A stretch of 43,228 bases of DNA from Parafrankia elaeagni (GTDB lineage Bacteria; Actinomycetota; Actinomycetes; Frankiales; Frankiaceae): assembly GCF_000374165.1 (NCBI RefSeq), contig NZ_KB893747.1:1-43228 (forward strand), read 5' to 3'. Numbering within the stretch: position 1 is the stretch's first letter; each line of letters starts with the position of its first letter. The notes beneath the pieces were generated by a model. That model ran no database searches. It saw only the letters and a program-made list of their open reading frames with translations, and was not told the origin of the DNA. The position numbers were made by a program, and so were the translations under genes. This document shows, piece by piece, positions 7,217 through 16,284 of the stretch.

Positions 7217-8759
7217 TCCCGGCCTCGGTCAGGACGGTGGCGTGATCGCCGCGTGTGTTCTCCGTGGGGGCACCGGCCAGCGGCGCCAGTGTCACGACTG
7301 CCGTCGCCACCGCGACCGCTCCGGCGGTGAGGGCGGCGGTGACTCCCGGCGTCGCGAGAGCACCGGTGCCTGCCGGCCGCCGGGCGTCCTGGTCGCCGCC
7401 GGCCCGGGCCGCGGCGCCGAGGACCAGCCCGACCGAGGCCAGGGCGAGGACCAGCGACGTCCCGCCGCCGGACAGCAGCGGCACGGCGGTCCCCAGCCGC
7501 GGAGCATCCGTGAGCAGCACCAGGCCCGGCAGGGCCAGCCCGGCCGCGAGCATCGCGACCAGCCCTGCCGACACCGCTCTCACCGGCGACGACGGCGCAC
7601 GCGCGACGAGCCACACCAACAGGCCGACCAGGGCGGCCACACCCAGCCCGGCGAACACGGCGAACAGCACGCCGTACTGTTCGACCAGGCCGATCAACGG
7701 GAGATCCCGGCCGGACCAGGACCCGTGGGCCGGCGGCAGGCCGGCCCGGTCCGGCCCGGTCCAGCCGGCGTCGATCAGGCGGAGCCGGTCCCAGATGTCG
7801 TCGTGCCAGCCACGGTCGGTCAGATCGGGCAGGCCCGCGGCCCGGCGTTCCCCGTCGACAGCACCGGTGGCGAGCATGCACCAGGCCAGGCCGCCCCCAC
7901 CGGCCACCACCGCGGCGGCGGCGGCTGCCGCCCACAGCCGGCGGACGGCCAGGAGGGTGAGCACGCCGATCGCCAGCAGCGCGGCGGAGGCGACGTCAGC
8001 GGTGGTGAGCAGCAGGCCGAGTGGCGCGGCCACCGCCCAGACGGCCCAGGCGGCCCCGGCGGCCCCGGCGGCCCGGGCACGGACGGTCCGAGCCGGAAGC
8101 AGTGCGGCCACCAGCGCGAACAACAGATAGCGCAGCAGCTCGGCCGGCGAGGCTCCGAGCGGTCGGGACGAGAGCGACTCCGTCCACGGGGCCGTGAGAC
8201 CCAGGACCGCCACGGTGAGCAGCGCGAGCAGAGCGAGCACCGCGGCGAGCGGCCGCTCCGGTGGCCGCCGTGCCCACCCCGCCCTCGCCCGTGGATCGGG
8301 CCGGGGCCGAGACCAGGGCCAGGGCCCGCGCCCGGCGGCCAGCAGCGCCGCGGTGAGCATGGCCGCGGCGCCCACGGCGACGCTCAGGAACGGCCAGAAC
8401 GTGGGCAGGAACCTTTCACGGTTGAGAAAGCCGACGGTGAGCACGACGCCCACCACCACCGCCACCGCGAGCGCGGCGTCGTCGGGGTGAACCCGATGGA
8501 CCGCCAGCACCAGCAGTGCGCCGAGCAGCGCGGCGAGGGCGAGTGCCGCCGCACCACGGCCGAGCCCATGGTCGAAAGCCCGGTCATAGGCCTGGATGTC
8601 CCAGAGAACGAGCAGGGCCGGCAGGGCCGCACCGGCCATCACCCAGGGCAGCGCGAACCACCGTCCGCCGGTGGCCGCCTCGTTCACCGGCCCCGTCTCG
8701 TTCACCGGCTCCGTCTCGTCGCCGTCCGGCGGCCCGGTGAGGGTGAAGGGAGTCGTCAC
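7197..8759 (-). CDS. Diverged SEDS-family (FtsW/RodA-like) membrane protein
   Basis: A polytopic membrane protein of 520 residues with roughly ten hydrophobic helices. Several degenerate SEDS landmarks appear in the right order. 'SPAELLRYLLFALVAALLP' (204-222) stands where FtsW/RodA have QPSE-lys/arg. 'TTADVASAALLAIGVLTLL' (252-270) stands where they have QPDLGT. A large loop ends in GRDLPLIGLVEQYG (350-363), which corresponds to the loop carrying the catalytic Asp and the following 'E-x-x-G'. 'AVPLLSGGGTS' (425-435) matches the C-terminal 'PFxSxGGS' motif. SEDS proteins polymerise cell-wall glycan from lipid II together with a class B PBP, but no PBP gene is nearby. The QPSE and QPD motifs are altered, so activity is uncertain; Asp352 aligns with the catalytic position. 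The GTG start forms a GTGA overlap with the GAP1-like gene. The C-terminus ends in a Glu/Ser tail. Confidence 0.7.
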   Translation of the reverse strand: MTTPFTLTGPPDGDETEPVNETGPVNEAATGGRWFALPWVMAGAALPALLVLWDIQAYDRAFDHGLGRGAAALALAALLGALLVLAVHRVHPDDAALAVAVVVGVVLTVGFLNRERFLPTFWPFLSVAVGAAAMLTAALLAAGRGPWPWSRPRPDPRARAGWARRPPERPLAAVLALLALLTVAVLGLTAPWTESLSSRPLGASPAELLRYLLFALVAALLPARTVRARAAGAAGAAWAVWAVAAPLGLLLTTADVASAALLAIGVLTLLAVRRLWAAAAAAAVVAGGGGLAWCMLATGAVDGERRAAGLPDLTDRGWHDDIWDRLRLIDAGWTGPDRAGLPPAHGSWSGRDLPLIGLVEQYGVLFAVFAGLGVAALVGLLVWLVARAPSSPVRAVSAGLVAMLAAGLALPGLVLLTDAPRLGTAVPLLSGGGTSLVLALASVGLVLGAAARAGGDQDARRPAGTGALATPGVTAALTAGAVAVATAVVTLAPLAGAPTENTRGDHATVLTEAGSESESE

Positions 8760-11395
8760 AGGAGATCCAGAACTGCTGTCAACAGGCAGAGGAGGATGAA
8801 GGCGGCCGCCGCCCAGTGACTGGTCAGGAACCCGGCGACCCGCCCGAAGACGTCGTCACCGGACATGGCCCGGCGGCTGGGAACGCCTTCTCCCTCCCCG
8901 GCTCCATCCCCGGCCTGGGCGTCGATCTGGCGTCGCAGCTCCTCCTCGAGCTGGTCGACGGCGTCCACCAGCTCCGCGCCGAGCATGTCGAGCCGGGCCG
9001 GCAGCCTGCGCAGCCGACGGATGAGCACTGTCACGACCGCCTGGTCCCCCGCCGCCGGGTCGGCGTACCTCCCGTCCGGCGCGGTCTGGTTCACCGGCGT
9101 CGGGTTGAGGTCGCGCAGTTCCCCGGTCAGCCGTCCGAGTTCCTCCCGCACCTTCTGCTGAAGCTGGTCGAGCTCAGGCCCGGCGGCCCCCGGCCCACGG
9201 ACCGGCCGCGTCAGGGGGTGGTCCAGGTCGAGGCCCTCGGCGGCCAGCAGCTCCTCACCCCGGTGGGCGACGCTGGCCCGCAGCACCTCGGTGACGGCTT
9301 CCGGCGGCAGCCAGGCCGCCGTGCCCAGCAGGCTCGCGGTTATCAACAGGCCTTCGACCGGCGGACCGAGGGGAACGGCCTCCGCCGCCGCGACCACGAG
9401 CTGCTGCAGGTGGATGACGAAGACATCGTCGATCCTCAGCAGGGGCTCGCCCGCGGGGACAACGCCATCGGGCCGGGCACGGTCCGCGGTGTGCGCGGAC
9501 ACGCCGGTCTCGACCGCTGGACTGGCCGAGCCCGCTGGACTGGCCGAGCCCGCGAGGCCGGTGGGGCCGGTGGGGCCGGTGGGCCACGCGGGAGCAGCAG
9601 GCACGATGGAGTCGGTGGGGCCTGTACCGGTCACCGGGCCGCGCGCGGCGGCCGCCGGCTGGTCGCGGGCGGCCGGGGTCAGCGGACGGAACGCCACCAG
9701 CAGTTCGAGCGCTGTCCTGAGGTGACGACCGACGTCGCCGTGTCTGTTCTCCGCGCTCAGCTGCAGCACTTTGAGCAGGCACTCCACCAGCTCGTTCGCG
9801 GCGAGGTCCTGGCGCAGGGGGATGGCGGCCAGGGCATCGACGGCCGGAAGCCGGGTGCTGCGGGAACCGGCTGTTCCCGTCTCCCAGGCCGCGGAGGGCC
9901 GTTGTTCCCAGTGCAGGTGACGCAGCAGGAAGCCCTTGACGAGGTTGCGCTCGTTGGAGTTCAGCCACCGGTGGGTGCGCGCGAGCTGGATGAACGCGTC
10001 GACCGTGTGCGTCGAGGGCGTGAAGGGGCCGGCGTCCGGGAAGTTGTGGATCGCCCGGCGCAGCAGCTCCTCGGCTTCGTGCGGGGTCCGTGGTGGTGGG
10101 CCCGGGTCGGAGGCCGGCTGCCGGCGGGTGGTGTCAGCGGGCGCGGCCCACCCGGTCGAGGTCTGCGTTCCGTGCCGTTCGTACCAGGGGCCCGCCTCCT
10201 CGTACCCGCCGGCGGAGCCCGTCTGCGTCCGTTTCGGCGACGGCACGACCGGCGGCGGCACGACCGGCGGCGGGTCGGCCCGCGGCAGGCCGGTCAGCCG
10301 GTAGTCGAGCTCCTCCGGGGCGGGCGGGAGATGCGGTACCGGTTCCCCCGGGGCGGGTGACGCCGGGACTCCGGGTGACGCCGGGACTCCGTGTGACGCG
10401 GCCCAGGCATCCACCTGCGCGGCCCAGTCCGCCACCCGCCGCAGCCAGCGGTCCTCCAGCACCGGGAAGGCCCGCCACTGCCCCTCGCCGAGCCCGGCGC
10501 CGCCGGCCAGGACGACGGCCCGGGCGATCCGGGCGAACGGATCCGGACCGGCGGCGCGATGCGCCACGTAGGGCTGCTGTCCCTCCCCGCACAGGGCAGG
10601 GGCGAGGTAGGCGTACGCCACGGGACGGTCGAAGCCCCGCTCCGGCTCGACCCGATCCGGCATGAAGATCACTTTTGGGTCGTGCGGATGCGCCGCGACC
10701 CGCGGGTACGTGGCCTCGAAGGTCGAGAACGTCGGCCAGCGGGGATCGTCGCCGATGTACTCCAGCAGGCCGGTGAGGGCCACGACCAGGGCCGCCGCGG
10801 TGGGCTCGTCCGCACCGACCAGCACGACCTGTCTCCCCTGGCCGACCGCCTCATCGACCCGCTGCCGCAGCACCGCCGCGAGCGTCACCGCCAGCGGATC
10901 CTGCAGCAGGACCTCCCCCAGGTCGGACGACGGGGACGTCACCCGCAACTCGCCGCGCCAGGCGACGTCCGACTGCTGGCCGGGACCACGGATGCCGTAC
11001 TCCTCGGGCGTGCGCGCAGGCAGGCGGGCCACCGCCTCCGCGCCGTGGGCCGGCGGCCAGGGCCGGCCGTCGGGCCAGCGCACCAGGCGCGCCGCGCGTC
11101 TGGCGGTGAGGTCGACGGAGTGGCCGGTCAGCACGCTCACCCGCATGCCGCGCCGGGAGTCCTCGCCGGTCTGCTCACGCAGGACGACCGCCGCGTTCTC
11201 GCCAGCGCGCAGGTAGGCCCGCGACGTCCGCGGCTGGGAGACGCGGTTGGTGCGGTTCACGTTCTCCCAGCCGGCGAGCCAGCGCAGCCACCGCTCCCGC
11301 TCGTCCGGGTTCGTGATCGAGCTGGCCACGAGGACGAACCCGCCGCGTTCGTCGACGAACTCGAACTCGTTCTGGTCGAGACGCCCCGGCGTCAT
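8756..11395 (-). CDS. GAP1-like (GTPase-associated protein 1) multidomain protein with C-terminal membrane anchor
   Basis: About 879 residues. The N-terminal domain (about 1-240, starting 'MTPGRLDQNEFEFVDERGGF') and the middle domain look like the GTPase-associated protein 1 family, which in actinomycetes is encoded next to a Double-GTPase gene, exactly as here. A Pro-rich linker (about 330-440) contains short repeats. A helical module (about 450-590) is shared with the protein at 5897-7216, followed by a Gly/Ala/Pro-rich stretch and further helical regions. The last 25 residues (SHWAAAAFILLCLLTAVLDL) form a membrane anchor. The start ATG at 11395 overlaps the GTPase stop by one base (TGATG), which argues against the longer open frame to 11440. 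Its likely role is an adaptor or effector tethering the GTPase to the membrane; the family name is from memory and the function is inferred from context. Confidence 0.7.
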   Translation of the reverse strand: MTPGRLDQNEFEFVDERGGFVLVASSITNPDERERWLRWLAGWENVNRTNRVSQPRTSRAYLRAGENAAVVLREQTGEDSRRGMRVSVLTGHSVDLTARRAARLVRWPDGRPWPPAHGAEAVARLPARTPEEYGIRGPGQQSDVAWRGELRVTSPSSDLGEVLLQDPLAVTLAAVLRQRVDEAVGQGRQVVLVGADEPTAAALVVALTGLLEYIGDDPRWPTFSTFEATYPRVAAHPHDPKVIFMPDRVEPERGFDRPVAYAYLAPALCGEGQQPYVAHRAAGPDPFARIARAVVLAGGAGLGEGQWRAFPVLEDRWLRRVADWAAQVDAWAASHGVPASPGVPASPAPGEPVPHLPPAPEELDYRLTGLPRADPPPVVPPPVVPSPKRTQTGSAGGYEEAGPWYERHGTQTSTGWAAPADTTRRQPASDPGPPPRTPHEAEELLRRAIHNFPDAGPFTPSTHTVDAFIQLARTHRWLNSNERNLVKGFLLRHLHWEQRPSAAWETGTAGSRSTRLPAVDALAAIPLRQDLAANELVECLLKVLQLSAENRHGDVGRHLRTALELLVAFRPLTPAARDQPAAAARGPVTGTGPTDSIVPAAPAWPTGPTGPTGLAGSASPAGSASPAVETGVSAHTADRARPDGVVPAGEPLLRIDDVFVIHLQQLVVAAAEAVPLGPPVEGLLITASLLGTAAWLPPEAVTEVLRASVAHRGEELLAAEGLDLDHPLTRPVRGPGAAGPELDQLQQKVREELGRLTGELRDLNPTPVNQTAPDGRYADPAAGDQAVVTVLIRRLRRLPARLDMLGAELVDAVDQLEEELRRQIDAQAGDGAGEGEGVPSRRAMSGDDVFGRVAGFLTSHWAAAAFILLCLLTAVLDLL

Positions 11396-12492
11396 CAGAC
11401 TCCGGCCTTCCTGGCCGCCTCGTCGCCGAGCAGGCCGCACATCGCGAAGATCGCGCCGAGAGGGTCGAGCACGCGGCGCGGCCGGACACCGCGGGGAAAG
11501 ACCTTGTGCCCGCCGGTCCGCTCGTCGGCGACCGCCTTCGACCCGGTGGCCGACACGAAGTGCAGGGTCGCGTGACGGAACGTCTCGTACGGGCGCAGCC
11601 AGGCCCGGGCGCCGCGGGAGTGCAGGAAGGCGAAGGCGTCCCGGCTCTCGGCCACGATCTCCGCCGTGTCCGGCTGCCCGTCCAGATAGGCCGACAGGCT
11701 CGGCCGGCGGTACCAGCGCGCGACCGGCCGTTCGAACCGGTAGATATCGGACTTGCTCACCACGATGGCGACCGGCAGGCGCTCGGTCAGCCCCGGCTGG
11801 GCGCGCAGCCGGGCCATCACCGTCTCGAACGCCACGTCACCGTCGGACGGAGCACCCTGGCGCAGCGCGTACTCCGGGTCGACGACGAAGATCAGCGCGT
11901 CGAGTGCGAGCACGAACCGCATCGACCTCGTCCGCACCGCCAGGTCGTCGCCCGCGACGTCGAAGAAGGCCACCGCCCGTTCCCGCCCGCCGCCGCCGCC
12001 GACCAGCACCGCATCGGTGAAGGTGACCATCGCGTCCCGCTGCACCCGGGCCGTGTGCTCGATCGCCCGTCCTCCGTCGACGAAGGAGGCGACATGCTCC
12101 CGCAGGTACCTACGGTGGCTCTCCTCGTCGACCGGGGCGACGTGGAGGCCGAGCGGGGCGAGCCCACCGCGCTCCATCTCGCTGATGATCGACGCCAGGA
12201 GGTGCGACTTGCCGGCCTCGGTGCGCCCGACCAGACCGATCACCAGCGGTGGCCCGGAACTGGCGTAGGAGATCGGCAGGAAGTGCCGCTCGGCCATGTC
12301 CGCCGACGGGTTCGGGCACCGCCGGTACACACCGATCATCTCGTCGTGGCGCTTGACCGGGTCGCTCACGCCCGTCAGGTCCAGCGGGACGTAGGCGCCG
12401 TCCCGGAAGACGAACAGGTCGGTGTCGTCCCAGTCGAAGACATCCAGGCAGATGGGGCACCGCACCTCGGTCGGCCCCAGGGGCGTGGTCAT
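11395..12492 (-). CDS. TRAFAC-type GTPase (Double-GTPase 2-like)
   Basis: 365 residues. A small N-terminal Cys cluster (C12, C15 and C59, part of a possible metal ribbon) precedes a P-loop GTPase domain. The motifs are Walker A GRTEAGKS (89-96), a Walker-B/switch-II-like DVAGDD (178-183) and the base-recognition element SKSD (246-249) in place of NKxD. The sequence fits the 'Double-GTPase' families that neighbour GAP1 proteins in actinobacterial conflict or signalling clusters. Gln at the catalytic position of Ras-like enzymes is replaced by Asp in 'AGDD', so hydrolysis may need a partner, which the GAP1-like protein could provide. The ATG at 12492 lies seven bases after the pseudokinase stop. 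It probably acts as the switch of the operon. Confidence 0.78.
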   Translation of the reverse strand: MTTPLGPTEVRCPICLDVFDWDDTDLFVFRDGAYVPLDLTGVSDPVKRHDEMIGVYRRCPNPSADMAERHFLPISYASSGPPLVIGLVGRTEAGKSHLLASIISEMERGGLAPLGLHVAPVDEESHRRYLREHVASFVDGGRAIEHTARVQRDAMVTFTDAVLVGGGGGRERAVAFFDVAGDDLAVRTRSMRFVLALDALIFVVDPEYALRQGAPSDGDVAFETVMARLRAQPGLTERLPVAIVVSKSDIYRFERPVARWYRRPSLSAYLDGQPDTAEIVAESRDAFAFLHSRGARAWLRPYETFRHATLHFVSATGSKAVADERTGGHKVFPRGVRPRRVLDPLGAIFAMCGLLGDEAARKAGV

Positions 12493-12499
12493 GTCGTCA

Positions 12500-13615
12500 T
12501 CACCGTCCTGCGGGGTCGTCCGCCGCCGGTCCGGGCGGTCCTGCGGGCGGTCCTGTCTGGCCGTCGTCGACCGGACGTCGACGACGGGCGATCGTGTCGA
12601 AGGCGCTGAGCCCGGCGAGGAACCGGGAGTCCCGCTCCGAGCGGGGGCCCCAGGCGCCGGACACGACGGGGCTGCGGTCCTGCCGCAGGCGCTCCAGCAG
12701 TTCGGCTGCCGGGGGACGCAGGGCCGGATCCTCCTCGGTCATCGCCGTCACCACACCCCGACCGTGAGGCCGCCGCGCGTCGCCGCGACGCGCCTCGTCG
12801 CCGCGCCTCGTCGCCGCGCCGCGACGCGGCCCGTCGGTCACCCGGAGCAGGACCTGGCCGGCGCTGTACATGTCCGCCTTCGGCGTCGCCACACCGGTGC
12901 CGCCGCGGGTCTCGGGCGCCGGGTAGGGGTCGGGCGCCGGTCCGCAGCGCTCGCCGCTGAACACGGCGTACCGGAAGTCGGTGATCTGGACGTGCCGGTC
13001 GTCGAACAGCACCGTGCTGCTGCTCAGCCAGCGGTGCACGACCGCGGCGGACTCCAGCAGATCCAGCGCCCGCAGCAGGCTCGCGGGGAACTGCTCGGTC
13101 TGGTCGAGCAGCAGCCGGCCGGCGAACTGCTCGACCGGGCGCCCGCGCTCGACCAGCAGCACGAACGGCTCCGGGTCGGCGTCGTCGGGGTAGTAGCCGA
13201 ACAGACGGGACAGTTCCCGCGGGTACTCCTGCTCGCCGAAGACGTCGATCAGATGCAGACCGGTCTGGATCTCGTTGTCGATCTCGTCGATGCCGTCGGA
13301 GGGCCGCGACACCGAGGCGGCGTCGGTCGGCGTGCGCCGCCCGGCGGCGTGCGCCCGCTTCTGGACGTACTCGGTGAGCGTGTCCATGTCGACGACGAGG
13401 CGCCGGCTGTACCGGGGATCGACCTGGTCGTCGGTCACCCGGGCCTGCATCGTCCGGCGCACTCCGCGGACGTCCCGGTAGACGATGCTCTCCTCGCGCA
13501 GCGCGTCGACCGGCTCGCCCCTGCTGGTGTGATGGGTCAGGGTGGCGTCACGGCTGGAGCGGGGACTGTTGACCCACCAGTCACCGCCGCCAGCCGATCC
13601 CGTCGACCAGGTCAC
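12500..13615 (-). CDS. Protein-kinase-fold pseudokinase
   Basis: About 371 residues. The C-lobe of a protein kinase fold is recognisable: 'VVHRWLSSSTVLFDD' (192-206) takes the place of the HRD catalytic loop, 'ITDFRYAVF' (211-219) of the DFG loop, and 'YPAPE' (231-235) of the APE motif, followed by 'PKADMYSAGQVL' for helix F. The catalytic Asp of HRD is Trp196, the later Lys/Asn are Ser, and DFG has become DFR. The N-lobe lacks a visible Gly-rich loop. It is therefore most likely a pseudokinase used as an allosteric or scaffold protein. The start GTG at 13615 is set by a GTGA overlap with the upstream stop and AAGGAGGG just before it; the open frame continues to 13873 without coding character. 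The C-terminus is Pro/Gly-rich. Confidence 0.72.
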   Translation of the reverse strand: MTWSTGSAGGGDWWVNSPRSSRDATLTHHTSRGEPVDALREESIVYRDVRGVRRTMQARVTDDQVDPRYSRRLVVDMDTLTEYVQKRAHAAGRRTPTDAASVSRPSDGIDEIDNEIQTGLHLIDVFGEQEYPRELSRLFGYYPDDADPEPFVLLVERGRPVEQFAGRLLLDQTEQFPASLLRALDLLESAAVVHRWLSSSTVLFDDRHVQITDFRYAVFSGERCGPAPDPYPAPETRGGTGVATPKADMYSAGQVLLRVTDGPRRGAATRRGDEARRGDARRPHGRGVVTAMTEEDPALRPPAAELLERLRQDRSPVVSGAWGPRSERDSRFLAGLSAFDTIARRRRPVDDGQTGPPAGPPGPAADDPAGR

Positions 13616-16284
13616 GATCCCTCCTTGAGCACGGTCTCGACGGTGCCGGAGCGCATCCGGACCAGCCGCAGCACCCCGGCGGTCTGCCCCCAGTCGGTCC
13701 ATTCCAGCTCGGCGAGCACCTCGGGAGGCAACGGTCCCGACGGTGTTCCGGCCACCGGTTTCGAGTCCGACCCGCGGCTCACCAGCGACGACCGCGCCGC
13801 CCGCGGCGCGAACCGGACGGCGCTGGCCCCGCTCGTGTCGACGTCCAGCAGCTGCAGGTGCTCGGGCGCGCACAGCTGCATCAGTCCACCGTCGGAGACC
13901 GACGTCCGCAGCAGCACACCGAGCCGCTCGGACTCCTGCCAGGCGGCGTCGACGATCTTCTCACGGTCGGCGTCGTCGGTCCGGAACGGCGGGGGCGCGT
14001 GGACGCCTGTCCGGGAGAGATGCCGGTCGTAGCGGTCGAGACCGAAGCCGGTCTCGCCGCGAACCCGGCTGCTCAGCGCGTCGAGCGCCTCGCGTTCGAT
14101 GTCAGGCCAGCACCGCTCGACAACGCTGGCGATCAGGTCGATGACGTCGGCCTCCACCACGTTGCTGATCGGCGTACCCATGGCCCGCAGCCGCAGCGCG
14201 ACATCGGTGTCGGCCCCGGGGCGCCGCTGGCGCGGCGGCTGGGCCGGGAACCCGCGCAGCCGGTCCGAGTAGGTGCCGAGAACCGCCGTCACGTCCTCGA
14301 AGGCCAGCGACATGGCCCGGACCAGGTCGGCACCGGCGCGCCGTGGCCCGGTGAGCGACCAGTCGTACCGGGCCACATCCTCCATGATCCGGGCCACTGC
14401 CTCGGAGGTCTCCCGGGCCAGCTCCACGTACTGCGCCGGGCCCCAGGCGCGCACCGCCCGCGTCCACACCAGGTGCGGCCACCAGGCCAGCGCGGCCAGC
14501 GCCAGCGCCCCGGCCGCCAGCTGCACAGGCACGCTGAAGAAGTCGTCCAGGGACTCGGTGGTGCCCAGGGCGAGCCCGACGTGCGCGCCCGCGACCGCGG
14601 TCACCACCAGGCCGAGCAGGTCGACCGGGCTCTCGCCGGGCGGGCCGCTCGCCCGCCCGAGCAGCAGCCACCAGCCGAGGATGCAGGCGAGCGCCAGCGC
14701 GGCCATCCCGACAGCCATCGGCAGATAGCCGCCGGGATCGCCGCGGCCGACCGCGAACAGCCCGAACGCCCCGGCGGCGCCGAGCAGTGCGAGCAGCACC
14801 AGAAAGACCACGTCGGACGCCTGATGGTCAACCAGCGGAGTCATGCGCCGGGCCACCACCAACGGATAGCCGCGCACCGCGACCAGCGCCACGGCCGCCG
14901 TTCCGAGCCAGGCGCCGAGGTTCCCCGACACAGAACCCGCGGCGGCCGCGACGAGCCCGGCTCCGATCAGCACCGGCAGGACGGCCAGCATCGCGGTGAG
15001 ATTGACGGCCAGCCTGCGGGGCATGTCCCGCAGGAACTCCAGCCGGTCGGTGGGGCAGGCACCCACGAGCTCCTCGCACCGCGCCGCGCTGCCCCTGGGC
15101 AGGAGAAACTCGTGCATCCAGCGCAGCCAGCCCGTGACCTCCGCGACCGGGCGACGACTGGTCAGCGCGGCGTCGACCATCTTGCGCAGCGCGGCGAGCA
15201 GGTCGGCCCGGCCCATGCCCGCCGGTGGGGCCAACGCGAAGCCCCGCGCCCGCAGTTCCTCCTGCGCGGTGGTGCCGAGCGGATGCAGGCTGTCGTGCTC
15301 CTCCATGAGGCGCAGCAGCTCGTCCCGCAGCCACAGCGTGCGTGCCCCGACCTGCCGGGTGGCGGCGGCGATCAGCCCCGCCTGGCTGAACCGGAGGCCC
15401 TGGCCATGGTGGGCGCCGGTGCGCGGCACCCGCAGGTTCTGCAGCGCCACGCCGGGACTGGTGACGAAGTTCAGCGCCGCGCTGCCGTCGGTGACCAGAT
15501 CGCGACAGGTGGCGACGATCCCTGCCATCTCACCGCCGGAGGCGAGGATCGGGTTGCCCGCATCGGCCACCCGCGGATACCGCAGCAGCAGCCGGAACGG
15601 CTCGGGCACCAGATCGCTGGCCGGTCGGGCCCCGTCGTCGGCCTGGTGCGAGGCGAGGATGCGGTCGATGGCCCGGGCTCTGGCGTCGGCGAGCACATCG
15701 TCGTCGACCTGGCCGATCATGACGCGCAGACCCGGTGAGGCGACGGCGCCGGGCATGGTCCGCACCGCCTCGTAGACACGGTCGAACACCCGCGGCGACA
15801 GCAGCGCGTCGACGAGCGAGTCGAACATCGGGCTGCTTGCCGGTGAGGGCCCGGTCACGATCACGTCGGGCTGGTGGTTGCCGAGACTCCAGCCGATGCC
15901 GCGGGAGTCGCCCACCCAGAGCGTGGCGTGCGAGGCGAGCTCGAACGGACGGCGCACCGCCGTCCGTCTCGGTCTGGCCCCGCTGCCGCCGTACAACAGC
16001 GCTTCGGTGCCGTCGGCCGCGTCGTCCAGTGCCGGGCCGACGGCGAGGCAGATCACCCGTTTCACGCCGGGTGCCTTCACGATCCGCTCGAACCCCCGGG
16101 CGTGCGACTCAAGGTCGCGGCTGTCGTCAATCACCAGCACCCGGGTCAGGTCCGCCTCGCTCAGGCCGTACGAGTCGGCGAAGGCACGCTGGACGTCCGT
16201 GAAGGACCCGAAGGCCAGCAGGTCGTCATAACGCTCCCGCAGGTCGATGTCGATGACCTTGGCCTCGACGGCGAGCGCCTTCAC
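13612..16284 (-). CDS. Large six-TM protein of unknown function in the tubulin/GTPase operon
   Basis: 890 residues that I cannot assign to a named family. The first 420 residues are soluble and begin with a beta-rich alpha/beta region ('RVLVIDDS' near 49-56, 'VKRVICLAVG' near 74-83, 'PDVIVTGPSP' near 139-148). This looks like a Rossmann-like domain, followed by helical sequence. Six hydrophobic helices follow at about 425-450, 455-477, 490-513, 521-542, 554-575 and 582-605. The last 280 residues are soluble again, mostly helical then beta, ending in a small beta-like region (VLRLVRMRSGTVETVL). The GTG start overlaps the tubulin-like stop (GTGA) and the stop overlaps the pseudokinase start (GTGA), so the three products are probably made in fixed ratio. 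Function in the complex, perhaps as the membrane platform, is inference only. Confidence 0.65.
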   Translation of the reverse strand: MKALAVEAKVIDIDLRERYDDLLAFGSFTDVQRAFADSYGLSEADLTRVLVIDDSRDLESHARGFERIVKAPGVKRVICLAVGPALDDAADGTEALLYGGSGARPRRTAVRRPFELASHATLWVGDSRGIGWSLGNHQPDVIVTGPSPASSPMFDSLVDALLSPRVFDRVYEAVRTMPGAVASPGLRVMIGQVDDDVLADARARAIDRILASHQADDGARPASDLVPEPFRLLLRYPRVADAGNPILASGGEMAGIVATCRDLVTDGSAALNFVTSPGVALQNLRVPRTGAHHGQGLRFSQAGLIAAATRQVGARTLWLRDELLRLMEEHDSLHPLGTTAQEELRARGFALAPPAGMGRADLLAALRKMVDAALTSRRPVAEVTGWLRWMHEFLLPRGSAARCEELVGACPTDRLEFLRDMPRRLAVNLTAMLAVLPVLIGAGLVAAAAGSVSGNLGAWLGTAAVALVAVRGYPLVVARRMTPLVDHQASDVVFLVLLALLGAAGAFGLFAVGRGDPGGYLPMAVGMAALALACILGWWLLLGRASGPPGESPVDLLGLVVTAVAGAHVGLALGTTESLDDFFSVPVQLAAGALALAALAWWPHLVWTRAVRAWGPAQYVELARETSEAVARIMEDVARYDWSLTGPRRAGADLVRAMSLAFEDVTAVLGTYSDRLRGFPAQPPRQRRPGADTDVALRLRAMGTPISNVVEADVIDLIASVVERCWPDIEREALDALSSRVRGETGFGLDRYDRHLSRTGVHAPPPFRTDDADREKIVDAAWQESERLGVLLRTSVSDGGLMQLCAPEHLQLLDVDTSGASAVRFAPRAARSSLVSRGSDSKPVAGTPSGPLPPEVLAELEWTDWGQTAGVLRLVRMRSGTVETVLKEGS

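Noticed and set aside
6195-8819. An 874-codon plus-strand open frame
   Set aside because: It crosses two minus-strand genes with overlapping stop/start signals; its sequence is repetitive Arg/Gln/Gly shadow without motifs.
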